NCBI RefSeq assembly: GCF_040361215.1
Contig: NZ_APND01000002.1
Span: forward strand, 1 to 64,000
DNA from: Salinisphaera dokdonensis
GTDB lineage: Bacteria; Pseudomonadota; Gammaproteobacteria; Nevskiales; Salinisphaeraceae
Reading direction: 5' to 3'
DNA: 64,000 nt
The notes beneath the pieces are model-generated. The model saw nothing but the letters and a program-made list of their open reading frames with translations. It made no database searches and had not been told where the DNA came from. Below, piece by piece: positions 32,141-40,455 of the stretch; position 1 is the first letter of the stretch, and the number at the start of each line of letters is the position of its first letter. The position numbers and the translations under genes are program-made.

Positions 32141-32874
32141 TCGTGCGCCGCTCCTCGATACTCGTCGCACCCATCGCTTTCGCGCTCGCTGCAACGCTGC
32201 TTGGCGGCTGTGGTTCCCAACCCGATGCCGAGTCGCTTTATCCACTCGAGCCAGGGCTGCGCTGGCAGTACAGCGTGGAAACCCAGCGCAAGGGCAGCGA
32301 GCCGGTGCGCAGCACGCGGATCATGGAGAACGTCGAGCGCAGCTATTTCGCCGGCGAGGATGATGTCGCCATCCGCCGTAACGAAAACGGCGCGCGCTAC
32401 TACATCGCGCAGCGCGAAGACGGCTATTACCGGGTCGCGAAGAAGTCCGTCGCGCGACACACGCCGGTCATGGACCAACCGCCCACCAAGATTCTGCCCC
32501 TGCCGGCCGAGGTCGGCGCGAGCTGGCGCGAGCCGGCCCATGCCTACATGCTCGACCGCGCCACCACGTTCATCAGCGAACACGCGCCGGAAAACACCAT
32601 CACGCTGGAATACCGGATCGAGTCCGACGACGTGACCGTGATCGTGCCGGCCGGGCGTTTCGACAACTGTCTGCTGGTGGTCGGTGCGGTGACCTTCCAT
32701 CTCGGTTCCGGCGTGGGCTTTGCCCCCTCCGACGTACCGATCGAGCAGCGCGAATGGTATTGCCCGGGCGTGGGACTCGCGCGCCTGGAACGCGACGAGC
32801 GCCTGACCAGCGAGAAACGCTTCATCACCGGCGGGCATATCACCATGAAGCTCACGCGCGCGCCGGGGCAATGA
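32137..32874 (+). CDS. Outer-membrane-type lipoprotein of unknown function in the ExbB/ExbD-like cluster
   Basis: The 245-residue protein has a lipoprotein signal (LLGGC, lipidated Cys about residue 25, followed by GSQPD, so not an inner-membrane retention Asp at +2). The mature part has a beta-rich pattern with YPLEPGLRWQYSV near its start and VIVPAGRFDNCLLVVG and GREWYCPGVGLARLE-like segments later, as in lipoproteins that bind hydrophobic ligands; this is only a resemblance. It is coupled by a 4-base overlap to the membrane protein gene and ends the operon. Confidence 0.75.
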   Translation: MIVRRSSILVAPIAFALAATLLGGCGSQPDAESLYPLEPGLRWQYSVETQRKGSEPVRSTRIMENVERSYFAGEDDVAIRRNENGARYYIAQREDGYYRVAKKSVARHTPVMDQPPTKILPLPAEVGASWREPAHAYMLDRATTFISEHAPENTITLEYRIESDDVTVIVPAGRFDNCLLVVGAVTFHLGSGVGFAPSDVPIEQREWYCPGVGLARLERDERLTSEKRFITGGHITMKLTRAPGQ

Positions 32875-32911
32875 CGCCCCAGCTCACCCGTAATGCCCTC
32901 GGCATCGAGGC

Positions 32912-33883
32912 CTAGCGCGTGCCGTCTCGTTCCAGGGCAGCCCGCTCGATCGATGGGTAGAGATGCGAGACCGAGCGCCGGTATTCCCCGGGCTCGACCG
33001 CCAGCGCGGCCCAGCGTTCGGGCAGCGGCAGGAACATGACCTCGGCGGCACTCGCGCCCCGGGCCGCGGCCTGCTCGAAACCCTGCAGCAGCCAGGTCAG
33101 ATAATCGCCGGTCTGGGCAAGCGCTTCGCCCCCGTCGACCACCGGGCCGTGGCCGGGCACCAACGTCTTGAAGTTTCGTTGCTGCGTCGCGGCGAGCGTT
33201 TCGTGCCAGGCCGCGATATCGGCGTTCGGCGTGGTCGGCGCGCGATCATGAAACGCGATATCGCCGGCAAAAAGCACGCCGGTACTGTGATCAAAAACCA
33301 TCAGATCGCTTGCGGTATGTCCGCGTGCGGCGACCAGCTCGAGTTCGTGGTCGCCAAACGTCACACGGTTTTCGGTATCAGCCGCGGCGTCCGGCACCAC
33401 GGCGGTCGTGCCCCGCATGGCAGAGCCGACCAGGTTGTATAGATTGCTGGCCAGATCCGGGCCGATCTCACGGATGGCTGACGTGGTTTCCGCCAGTGCA
33501 GCAATCGGCACGTCCTCGAACGCGTTGTTGCCGAGGAAATGATCCGGGTGTGCGTGGGTGATATAGACCTGTACCACCGGCTGGTCCGTGACGTCGGCAA
33601 TCGCGGCCCGCATGGCTTCGCCGTAGAGACGCGACGGGCCGGTGTCGATCACCACCACGCCGTTGTCGGTGACGATGAAGCCGGTATTGGATATCGCGCC
33701 GTGGTTGTCGAAGCTGAAATTCTCCTGCGCGCCGAGGAACACGTACGTGTCATCGGCAACCTGCTCCGGCACCAGCTCGTAGTAACCGTCTGCGGCATTC
33801 GCCGATACCGGTACGAACAGGCCCAGGGCCGCAGCCCCTATCAGTAGCCGCCAGACCTGCCGCGCACGCATACGAACACTCAT
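32912..33883 (-). CDS. Quinoprotein-associated metallo-beta-lactamase-fold hydrolase (SoxH-like)
   Basis: The 323-residue exported protein has a signal peptide (cleavage ANA-AD near 30) and a zinc-binding metallo-beta-lactamase domain with THAHPDH (His110, His112, Asp114, His115), ARGHTASD and LFAGDIAFHD, and a final VPGHGPV. It fits the zinc metallohydrolases that accompany PQQ alcohol dehydrogenases together with a SoxYZ-like carrier. It overlaps the carrier gene by 4 bases and is the last gene of the quinoprotein operon. Its role in the relay is not established. Confidence 0.9.
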   Translation of the reverse strand: MSVRMRARQVWRLLIGAAALGLFVPVSANAADGYYELVPEQVADDTYVFLGAQENFSFDNHGAISNTGFIVTDNGVVVIDTGPSRLYGEAMRAAIADVTDQPVVQVYITHAHPDHFLGNNAFEDVPIAALAETTSAIREIGPDLASNLYNLVGSAMRGTTAVVPDAAADTENRVTFGDHELELVAARGHTASDLMVFDHSTGVLFAGDIAFHDRAPTTPNADIAAWHETLAATQQRNFKTLVPGHGPVVDGGEALAQTGDYLTWLLQGFEQAAARGASAAEVMFLPLPERWAALAVEPGEYRRSVSHLYPSIERAALERDGTR

Positions 33884-34668
33884 GATGCCGGCTCCGCGAC
33901 GGTCGCCTCGAAGCGGTTGCCGTTGTTGTCACGCCCGGCGAGCGTGAGCGGACCACGGGCATCGAGATCGAGGGTGATGACCGGATTCTCCGATACCGGT
34001 TCGTAGGGCTCGAGTCGGGCGAGTGTCTCGCCGCTATCGTCGGTGATGGTGACTTCGGTGATGAAGAATTCGGGAATACCGGCCGCGAGGCCGGTATCCA
34101 TGGGATGCACCACGCGGAACTTCAGCCGGTCGCCGCCGCTGTCACGCGACCAGAGCCGTGCCTCGGTCTCGCCGAGCCGGGTCTCCCATATCGGATCCGC
34201 GCTGGCGACGCTTGGCGCCGTGCAGCCGCCGCCCTGGGCGTCTACCCAGGTGCCGCCGATATGCCAGGTCCCGTCCGCCGTACGCATGGCCGCACGAATC
34301 GGCGTGGCCTGCTGCACCTTGAAGCTGAAGCCGATCGCGGGGTCGGCCTTTACCGGGTAATAGTCGAGCACCTTGGTGATTGGACTCATGTCGGCAAATA
34401 CCAGCACCTGCTCCACGCCCTCGAGATCCGGCGCACTGACCTGTACCGGGGTGTTGAGCGAATCCTCGGCATAGTCTGGCGCGATCACTTTCACGCGCTC
34501 ATCGAACACGATGGACGCATCGCGAAAGTACTTGCGGGCCATGTAGCGCCACTGCGACGAGTCCAGCGGGTCGTCCGGCACCTCGGCGGCAGTAGCGCCA
34601 AGTGGCATCAGAACGATCAACAGAGCCAGCAAGGGGAGAAACACTAATCGGGCTACACGCATGGTCAC
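33880..34668 (-). CDS. Quinoprotein-associated SoxYZ-like carrier protein
   Basis: The 262-residue exported protein fuses a SoxY-like half (about 35-155) and a SoxZ-like half (about 165-258, with HPMDTGLAAGIPEFFITEVTI). The GGGCTAPS stretch places Cys149 where SoxY carries its swinging-arm cysteine, but inside the chain rather than at a C-terminus. Carriers of this kind occur beside PQQ dehydrogenases with the metallohydrolase. Overlaps of 4 bases link it to both neighbours. It may carry a reaction intermediate; the chemistry is unknown. Confidence 0.88.
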   Translation of the reverse strand: MTMRVARLVFLPLLALLIVLMPLGATAAEVPDDPLDSSQWRYMARKYFRDASIVFDERVKVIAPDYAEDSLNTPVQVSAPDLEGVEQVLVFADMSPITKVLDYYPVKADPAIGFSFKVQQATPIRAAMRTADGTWHIGGTWVDAQGGGCTAPSVASADPIWETRLGETEARLWSRDSGGDRLKFRVVHPMDTGLAAGIPEFFITEVTITDDSGETLARLEPYEPVSENPVITLDLDARGPLTLAGRDNNGNRFEATVAEPAS

Positions 34669-35210
34669 TTTGCCTCCGCGGCAACAATCCGCAGGCGCGG
34701 GAACGGCGTTTCGGCCATGCCCAGCGCGGTTAGGTCGCCGTCGCCGATCGGGCGGGTGTCACCCGCTTCCGGCTTCGACGCCAGGATGTTCATGTCCACC
34801 GCCTGGGCTTCTCCGACAATCGTGTCGCCCTCGCGGCGCAGCCGATAGTAGCGGCCGTTCCAGAAATCGATCCCGAACTCGTCGGCCTGTTTAACCAGAA
34901 ACAGCAGATCGTATTCGAGATCGCCCAGATCCTCTTCAGTGATACGCCGATCATTGGCATACGGATACGGCAGGTGACACTGTAGTTTCGGCGGCGCAGC
35001 CAGACACTGGAAGGGTCGCATGGAAAGGAAGTGCGGCTGGAACGGCGCGTCGCGATAAACCATCTGGTAGCGCCCGTATGCCTCGATAGCCAGGTCGGCC
35101 ACCGGTACGGGCTCGCCGCGAGCGGGCAGCAGCACGGTCAGCATCTCGCCCGCATGCGCCATGCCCGACATCAGCGTCAGGCATAGCACACCGGCGATCC
35201 AGCGGTTCAT
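34665..35210 (-). CDS. Exported protein of unknown function in the quinoprotein operon
   Basis: The 181-residue protein has a signal peptide (cleavage AHA-GE near 20). The mature region contains VADLAIEAYGRYQMVYRDAPFQPHFLSMRPF, two cysteines (FQCLAAPPKLQCHLPYPY) about 12 residues apart that may form a disulphide, and a later EYDLLFLVK-like strand. I do not recognise a domain. Tight packing (4-base overlap with the SoxYZ-like gene, 9 bp after the fusion gene) implies a role in the alcohol-oxidation relay. Confidence 0.75.
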   Translation of the reverse strand: MNRWIAGVLCLTLMSGMAHAGEMLTVLLPARGEPVPVADLAIEAYGRYQMVYRDAPFQPHFLSMRPFQCLAAPPKLQCHLPYPYANDRRITEEDLGDLEYDLLFLVKQADEFGIDFWNGRYYRLRREGDTIVGEAQAVDMNILASKPEAGDTRPIGDGDLTALGMAETPFPRLRIVAAEAK

Positions 35211-35219
35211 GACACGCCG

Positions 35220-36617
35220 CTACAGCGCGGCCGTACGTGCCGCGGTTTCGGGCGCGGCCGGGGCCCGATAAGGCACACCGTATTCCTCGAAGATGGTCTC
35301 GATGGTGCCGTCCTCGCGCATCTGCTGAATGGCTTCGTTGATCGCCTTGGCCAGCGCCGGGTTGCTGGCCTTGATCGCCACGCCCACGTCCCAGTTGGTC
35401 TGGTACATGCCGCCGAGCTCCACGGTACGTGTGGTGACGTTCAGTTCCTGCAGCATCGTCACCGCACCGGCGAGCTCACCGACCGGCGCCATCACCGCGG
35501 CGACTTCGCCGCTGTTGAGCGCCCGCATGGCCGCCGGTACCGATCGAAAATGGACGACGTCGTCACGCAGCGCACCGCGGTAGGCAGAGGTCAGGAAATA
35601 GTCGCCCAGCGTATCCAGACCCACGCCGATCGGCTTGCCCTTGAGCGCGAGCGGGCTGTCGACATCGCCGCCGAGACGTTCGGCGTCGTAGGCGAAACCC
35701 ATCGTCTCGTTGTAGTACGGCGCGAGGAAGGTCGCCTGGTCGTTTTCCTGCTGGAACTCTGGCGCCATGCCGACATGCAGCATGGCATCGGCGGTGCCGC
35801 CGCCCAGGTAATGGCCTTTCCAGACCTGGTTGCGGATATCGTCGCCCATGCTTTCGTCGGCGACGAAGGTACGCAGGTTGAAGCCAACATCCAGACGCTT
35901 TGCGAGGGCCTTGCCAATGGCCACATCGATGCCGGTGACGCCGCCGCTTTCGGGCTTGTAGGACCAGGGCGGAAACGCCTGGTAGACGGCAATCTCGATG
36001 GCGCCCTTCGCACGGATCTGCTCGAGCCGGTCGGGTATGTCATCGTCAGCGACGCGACGTGCACTTGCACCGCTGTCGCCGCGGGCGACTGCCGGGCTGG
36101 CTGCAGCCGGTGCCGGCGAGCGCTGGGCCGCGGTGTCGTCCTCGGACTTGCCGCCATCCCATTGTTCATACAGTTCGTCGAGATTCTTGTCCTTATATTC
36201 ATAGTGGCGCTTGTCGACATAGGCACGGATCGCCCACATGGACTGCTGGTCGAGCACGCCTTCAAAGGGCGGCATGTAGGTCATGCCGTTGCGCTGCACG
36301 CCGGCGCGCACCTTGCCGATGAAATAGTCGTCGTAGTCCGGCCCCAGCTCGCGCAGATCCGGCGCGATGCCGCCCGAGATCATGTCGATGCCGTGGCAAC
36401 GGGCGCAGTTGCCGTCGTATGCCGCCTTGCCCAGTTCCATCGCCTTCTTCGAACCGCGGTAGGGGTTCTCGTCGAGCCAGTTGCCGTCCTCGATCTCGGG
36501 CAACGCGCTGGTATCGACGTCACCGGCCTCGCCGCTGGCCGCGGCGTGCGCGTTCGGCGCGACCAGAAAGCCTGCCGCCAGCAGCACGGCGGCCATGCTC
36601 GCAATCCTTGTCATCAT
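35220..36617 (-). CDS. Cytochrome c550 (PedF-like) fused to an amino-acid-type periplasmic binding protein
   Basis: The single 465-residue polypeptide has a signal peptide (1-25) and a c-type cytochrome (about 40-152; Cys71-AR-Cys74-His75, probable axial Met115). A low-complexity Ala/Pro/Ser linker (about 155-192) follows, then a family 3 solute-binding domain (about 198-450; IEIAVYQAFPPWSYKPESGGVTGIDVAIGKALAKRL). In other operons the cytochrome and the quinoprotein-associated binding protein are separate genes. The cytochrome half is about 77% identical over 106 residues to the next gene upstream, so it arose by tandem duplication and fusion. The start at 36617 has GGAGGAG 4 bases upstream; a second ATG is adjacent. 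The joint runs through without any stop or frame change. Confidence 0.88.
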   Translation of the reverse strand: MMTRIASMAAVLLAAGFLVAPNAHAAASGEAGDVDTSALPEIEDGNWLDENPYRGSKKAMELGKAAYDGNCARCHGIDMISGGIAPDLRELGPDYDDYFIGKVRAGVQRNGMTYMPPFEGVLDQQSMWAIRAYVDKRHYEYKDKNLDELYEQWDGGKSEDDTAAQRSPAPAAASPAVARGDSGASARRVADDDIPDRLEQIRAKGAIEIAVYQAFPPWSYKPESGGVTGIDVAIGKALAKRLDVGFNLRTFVADESMGDDIRNQVWKGHYLGGGTADAMLHVGMAPEFQQENDQATFLAPYYNETMGFAYDAERLGGDVDSPLALKGKPIGVGLDTLGDYFLTSAYRGALRDDVVHFRSVPAAMRALNSGEVAAVMAPVGELAGAVTMLQELNVTTRTVELGGMYQTNWDVGVAIKASNPALAKAINEAIQQMREDGTIETIFEEYGVPYRAPAAPETAARTAAL

Positions 36618-36655
36618 TCTCTCCTCCTGCGACCTCGTCTGCCCTGCGGGCCGGC

Positions 36656-37135
36656 TCAGCTGCCGTCTTCGGCCTGTTCGTAGAGCTTTGCGAGATCCTT
36701 GTCGTTGTATTCGTAGTGGCGCTTGTCGATATACGCGCGGATCGCCCACATGGCGTCCTGGCTGAGCGTGCCTTCGAACGCCGGCATGTAGGTCATGCCG
36801 TTGCGCTGCACACCACCGCGTACCTTGCCGATGAAATAGTCGTCGTATTCGGGGCCGAGTTCGCGCAGGTCCGGGGCGATACCGCCCGACACCGCCTCCA
36901 GGCCATGACAGCGCGCGCAGTTCTGACCGTAGGCCGAGCTGCCGATCTCGATCGCCTGCTTGTTGCCGCGATAGGGGTTCTCGTCCAGCCATTCACCTTC
37001 CGGCAACGACTTGAGACCCTCGGTATCGACGGCCTGGGGCACCACGTCACCGTGGGCGAGCGCGGCGCCCGAAAGAAAAACCAGCGTGCAGCCCATGGCG
37101 AACACGCCGCCCAGAAAATTTGAAGTGCGGTTCAT
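36656..37135 (-). CDS. Cytochrome c550, PedF type
   Basis: The 159-residue protein has a signal peptide (cleavage ALA-HG near 27) and one haem site, Cys73-AR-Cys76-His77, with a probable axial Met in TYMPAFEG. The family motif WLDENPYRG precedes the haem site. It is the expected electron acceptor of the quinoprotein dehydrogenase encoded 84 bp upstream. The start at 37135 was chosen because the signal peptide begins there; the in-frame extension to 37213 is not leader-like. It is the parent copy of the cytochrome half of the fusion gene that follows. Confidence 0.93.
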   Translation of the reverse strand: MNRTSNFLGGVFAMGCTLVFLSGAALAHGDVVPQAVDTEGLKSLPEGEWLDENPYRGNKQAIEIGSSAYGQNCARCHGLEAVSGGIAPDLRELGPEYDDYFIGKVRGGVQRNGMTYMPAFEGTLSQDAMWAIRAYIDKRHYEYNDKDLAKLYEQAEDGS

Positions 37136-37219
37136 TGTCTTGTTCTGTCCTGTGGAGAAAACGGCGGGACCGCTATCGGCCCCGCCGCAATAACCCGGGA
37201 TCGGGTTTTTCATCAGGCC

Positions 37220-38992
37220 TTACATGTTGGCCAGCGCATCCGGGATCTTGAATACCCAGACACTGCCGCCCTGGTTGAGGAACTTGACGCGCTTGGCGAC
37301 TTCCCCGCCCCACAGCGGTACGGCGCCACCCCAACCGGAGGTCACGGCCACGTACTGGCTACCATCCTGCTTCCAGGTGATCGGCTGGCCGACCACGCCG
37401 GAACCGGTCTGGAACTTCCATAGCTCTTCACCGGTACGGGCGTCGACGGCCTTCAGGAAGCCTTCCGGCGTGCCATAGAACACGAGGTTGCCGGCGGTGG
37501 TCATCGTGCCGCTCCACAACGGCGCGTTGTTCTTGGCTTCCCACTTGATCTCGCCGGTCATCGGGTCGACCGCGCGGACCGCGCCGATGTAATCCTCATA
37601 CAGCGGCTGGATGTTGAAGCCGGCACCGAGATAGGCCGCACCGGCCTTGTAGGTGATCGGCTCGTTCCAGATATCCATGCCCCATTCGTTGCTGGGCACG
37701 TAGAACAGACCCGTGTTCGGGTTGTAGGACATCGGCATCCAGTTCTTCGCACCGAGGAACGACGGCGTCACGAACACGGAATCGCCTTTCTTGCCATCGG
37801 TCTCGGAGGGATCGCCCGGGCGCTTGCCGGTCTCGACCGGCTTGCCGGTCTTCATGTCGATCTTCTCGGCCCAGTTCACCTTGGACACGAACGGCTTGGC
37901 CTGCTTGAGCTTGCCGTTGGTGCGATCGAGCACATAGAAGAAGCCGTTGCGGTCAGCCGAGGCACAGTACTTGCCGCCTTCGGCGTCGAACGGCACGCAC
38001 ATGTTCACGCCGTCATAGTCCCAGGCGTCGTGCGGGGTCTTCTGATAGTGCCAGGAGATCTTGCCGGTCTCAGGCTTGATCGCGATGATCGAAGACGAGA
38101 ACAGGTTGTCGCCGGGACGCGTATGCGCATTCCACGGCGCCGGATTGCCGGCCCCGAAGTAGATCAGGTTGGTGTCGGGATCGTAGGTGCCGCCCAGCCA
38201 GGTCGCTGCGCCGCCCTGCTTGTACATGTCGCCCGGCCACGTCGCGTTGCGCGTGCCGCTGATACCGTTCTCGGACTTCTTGCCGTCCTTCCAGATATGG
38301 CCCATGTTGCCTTCGACGGTCGGTCGGCTCCAGATCATCTCGCCGGTCTTCGCATCGCGGGCTTCGACACGACCCAGCACGCCGAACTCGCCGCCGGACA
38401 CACCGGTGACGACCATGTTGTTCACGATCAGCGGCGCGGCGGTGTAGGAATAACCTTCCTTGTAGTCGCCGATCTTCTCGCTCCAGACCACATCGCCAGA
38501 CTCCTGGTCGAGCGCGACGAGCTTGGCATCGAGCGTGCCGAAGATGAACAGGTTGTCGTAGAGCGCGCCGCCACGGTTGACCACGTCACAGCAGGGCATG
38601 ATGCCTTCCGGCAGCCGCTGCTCGTACTGCCAGAGCTCTTCGCCGGTCTTGACGTCGATCGCCCAGGCGCGCGAGTAGGAGCCGGTGACGAACATCTTGC
38701 CGTCGTAGATCAGCGGCTGGGATTCCTGGCCGCGCTGTTTCTCGCCGCCAAAGGAGAACGACCACGCCGGGTAGAGATGCTTGACGTTCTCGGTATTCAG
38801 ATCCGTCAATGGACTGTAACGCTGGGTCTTGGTACCCATGCCGTTGTGCAGCACATTGTCGGTTGATTGCTGGTCGTTGTTGATGTCGTCCCAGCTGACG
38901 CCGGCGGCGGTCGCGGCGCCCGAGCTCAACAACGCGAGTGCGCCGAGCCCCAGCAGCCCGCTTCGCCAACCGCGTGCGGTAATGGTTTTCAT
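37220..38992 (-). CDS. PQQ-dependent alcohol dehydrogenase with lanthanide-type active-site signature
   Basis: The 590-residue periplasmic quinoprotein is an eight-bladed propeller that oxidises primary alcohols and reduces cytochrome c550. The signal peptide ends ATAA-GV near 30. Diagnostic residues are the vicinal disulphide Cys134-Cys135 (MPCCDV), metal ligands Glu202 (GGEFG) and Asn283 (GAGNPAPWN), catalytic Asp325 and the extra Asp327 in HDAWDYDGVN. Asp at +2 from the catalytic Asp is the mark of lanthanide enzymes (XoxF, PedH, ExaF). Calcium enzymes have Ala (MxaF) or Ser (ExaA) there. Tryptophan-docking repeats (GEELWKFQTG) are present. The start at 38992 follows GGAGGAG. It heads a six-gene operon with a sigma-54 promoter at 39059. 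Confidence 0.95.
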   Translation of the reverse strand: MKTITARGWRSGLLGLGALALLSSGAATAAGVSWDDINNDQQSTDNVLHNGMGTKTQRYSPLTDLNTENVKHLYPAWSFSFGGEKQRGQESQPLIYDGKMFVTGSYSRAWAIDVKTGEELWQYEQRLPEGIMPCCDVVNRGGALYDNLFIFGTLDAKLVALDQESGDVVWSEKIGDYKEGYSYTAAPLIVNNMVVTGVSGGEFGVLGRVEARDAKTGEMIWSRPTVEGNMGHIWKDGKKSENGISGTRNATWPGDMYKQGGAATWLGGTYDPDTNLIYFGAGNPAPWNAHTRPGDNLFSSSIIAIKPETGKISWHYQKTPHDAWDYDGVNMCVPFDAEGGKYCASADRNGFFYVLDRTNGKLKQAKPFVSKVNWAEKIDMKTGKPVETGKRPGDPSETDGKKGDSVFVTPSFLGAKNWMPMSYNPNTGLFYVPSNEWGMDIWNEPITYKAGAAYLGAGFNIQPLYEDYIGAVRAVDPMTGEIKWEAKNNAPLWSGTMTTAGNLVFYGTPEGFLKAVDARTGEELWKFQTGSGVVGQPITWKQDGSQYVAVTSGWGGAVPLWGGEVAKRVKFLNQGGSVWVFKIPDALANM

Positions 38993-39058
38993 GGTCTCCT
39001 CCTGCCTTGGATTTATTATTCGCCCCCAAGCCTCTCCTGTGGGCTTGGAAGGCATGGT

Positions 39059-39074
39059 CGCAAGAAGAGTGCCA
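39059..39074 (-). promoter_or_regulatory. Sigma-54 promoter of the quinoprotein alcohol dehydrogenase operon
   Basis: On the minus strand TGGCACTCTTCTTGCG matches TGGCACG-N4-TTGCW at all but two positions, with GG-N10-GC spacing. Transcription would start near 39048, giving a leader of about 55 nt. Confidence 0.8.
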
Positions 39075-39180
39075 GCGCTCGGCCGTACGGTTTGGACCAA
39101 GACGGACACCGCAGATGACCGTTCATCGGACTGTTTTGAATACGTTTATTCGTTTTCGAAAAAAACGTGTCGCACAAAAT

Positions 39181-39217
39181 AAAAGGCGACGAGGCTCAAT
39201 TGCCCCGTCGCCTTTTT
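39181..39217. terminator. Bidirectional-type terminator after the SHOCT lipoprotein gene
   Basis: AAAAGGCGACG (39181-39191) pairs with CGTCGCCTTTT (39206-39216). In the minus direction the stem is followed by TTTTATTTTG. It lies 60 bp past the stop of the lipoprotein gene at 39278 and insulates the quinoprotein promoter. Confidence 0.88.
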
Positions 39218-39277
39218 GGCGATCCATCCCGATGTGTCACAAATTCAGGACAGAGTGTCACCCTGACCGCTAGGTGG

Positions 39278-40288
39278 TCACGGCAGCTGGCTGAGCAGCT
39301 CGTCCTTCTTCGATTGATAATCCTGCTCGCTGATCAGATTCTTCTCACGCAAGCGCTTGAGCTGGGTAAGTCGATCCTCGATCCGTGTCCAGTCGCTGCT
39401 GGCCGCGGCGCCGCCGGACGCTGCAGCTGCGGCCGTGCCGGTCGAGCTGCTGGAGGCTGCCGCCGGCGCTGGTTTGGGAGTCGGCGCCGCCGTGGTCGAT
39501 GTCTGAGCCGCCATCGGCGCGGTCGATTCGCTCGCGGAAGCCGGCTCAGCCTGGGGCGCGCTGGCGGCTGCGGGGCCGTACTGCAACGGCTTGGCGGAGC
39601 TGCTGGCGCTCGCCTCGATCACGCGGGGCGCCGACTGGCGAGCCGCCTCGATGGCCTGAGCGGTCGCGCTCATCTCGATCCAGTCACGCCGGCCTTCATG
39701 CCAGGCCCAGGCGTCGCTGGCCACCAGACGTTCGCCGCCGACGCGAGCCGACTGTGCCCGTGTGCCGTACTTGAATTCGTTGATCGACAAATCGCGGAAT
39801 TCGCTGAACGCCTGATCGAACTCGCCGAAGATGAGATTGAGTTGATCGCCCTGGTAGAACGCACGGCCGGAAGTCGCATAACGCGAACTGCCGGAGAACA
39901 AACCGTTCTGGCCACGCCGATAGACCACGAAGCCCACATCCTGTCGCGGGCTGGCGCGTACCAGTGCCTTGGATACCGCAGCACCCAGGCGTTCGAGGCG
40001 CGACGGCGATGAAATCGTCGATGCCGAGCCGTGGTCTTCACCCCGCACCCGCAGCGACATCAGCAGGGCCGCGAGCTGCTGCGGTTCGAAGGCCGCCGGA
40101 TGATCGTTGCGCCGTGCGGCGCCGCTGTCCTGCGGCACAAGCTGCACCAGCATCTCTTCGGTATTGACCACGTTCACATAGGCCGGCGGCGCACCGTCGC
40201 CGCTGGATCCCGGCGCCGCCGGCAAGCCACTGCAGCCGGCTGTGATTGCAGCCACGGCCAGTACGCCGAGCACTCGTTGATATCGCAT
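39278..40288 (-). CDS. Lipoprotein with a C-terminal SHOCT domain
   Basis: The 336-residue protein has a lipoprotein signal (ITAGCSG, Cys about 19). Residues 35-200 form a soluble region of unknown fold (LVQLVPQDSG, DVGFVVYRRGQNGLFSG, YQGDQLNLIFGEFDQAFSEF). A long Ala/Ser/Pro-rich linker (about 215-295) follows, and a short C-terminal helical domain (DRLTQLKRLREKNLISEQDYQSKKDELL, about 303-332) fits SHOCT. Function unknown. It has its own terminator and lies between the porin and the quinoprotein operon, apparently as a single-gene unit. Confidence 0.82.
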   Translation of the reverse strand: MRYQRVLGVLAVAAITAGCSGLPAAPGSSGDGAPPAYVNVVNTEEMLVQLVPQDSGAARRNDHPAAFEPQQLAALLMSLRVRGEDHGSASTISSPSRLERLGAAVSKALVRASPRQDVGFVVYRRGQNGLFSGSSRYATSGRAFYQGDQLNLIFGEFDQAFSEFRDLSINEFKYGTRAQSARVGGERLVASDAWAWHEGRRDWIEMSATAQAIEAARQSAPRVIEASASSSAKPLQYGPAAASAPQAEPASASESTAPMAAQTSTTAAPTPKPAPAAASSSSTGTAAAAASGGAAASSDWTRIEDRLTQLKRLREKNLISEQDYQSKKDELLSQLP

Positions 40289-40386
40289 CTCGCTCCCTCT
40301 CTCGCGAATTATTTCGATTCTTCTTTTACTAGGATGACAACCCGCTACGAATACTATGCCCGCCCACGCAGGCCGTCACCTGTCCC

Positions 40387-40423
40387 CAAAAGAAAAGGCC
40401 GGACAGCAATCCACTGCCCGGCC
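40387..40423 (-). terminator. Rho-independent terminator of the porin gene
   Basis: GGCCGGACAG and CTGCCCGGCC (40397-40423) form a stem with one mismatch, followed on the minus strand by TTTTCTTTT. It is 33 bp past the porin stop. Confidence 0.85.
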
Positions 40424-40455
40424 CTGCACGATCCCGTTGCTACGGGTGGGCCGTC

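Noticed and set aside
30232..32874. ExbB/ExbD-like cluster as a Zorya-type anti-phage system
   Set aside because: The first protein lacks the long coiled-coil tail of ZorA, the second lacks an OmpA-like domain, and no helicase or nuclease gene follows.
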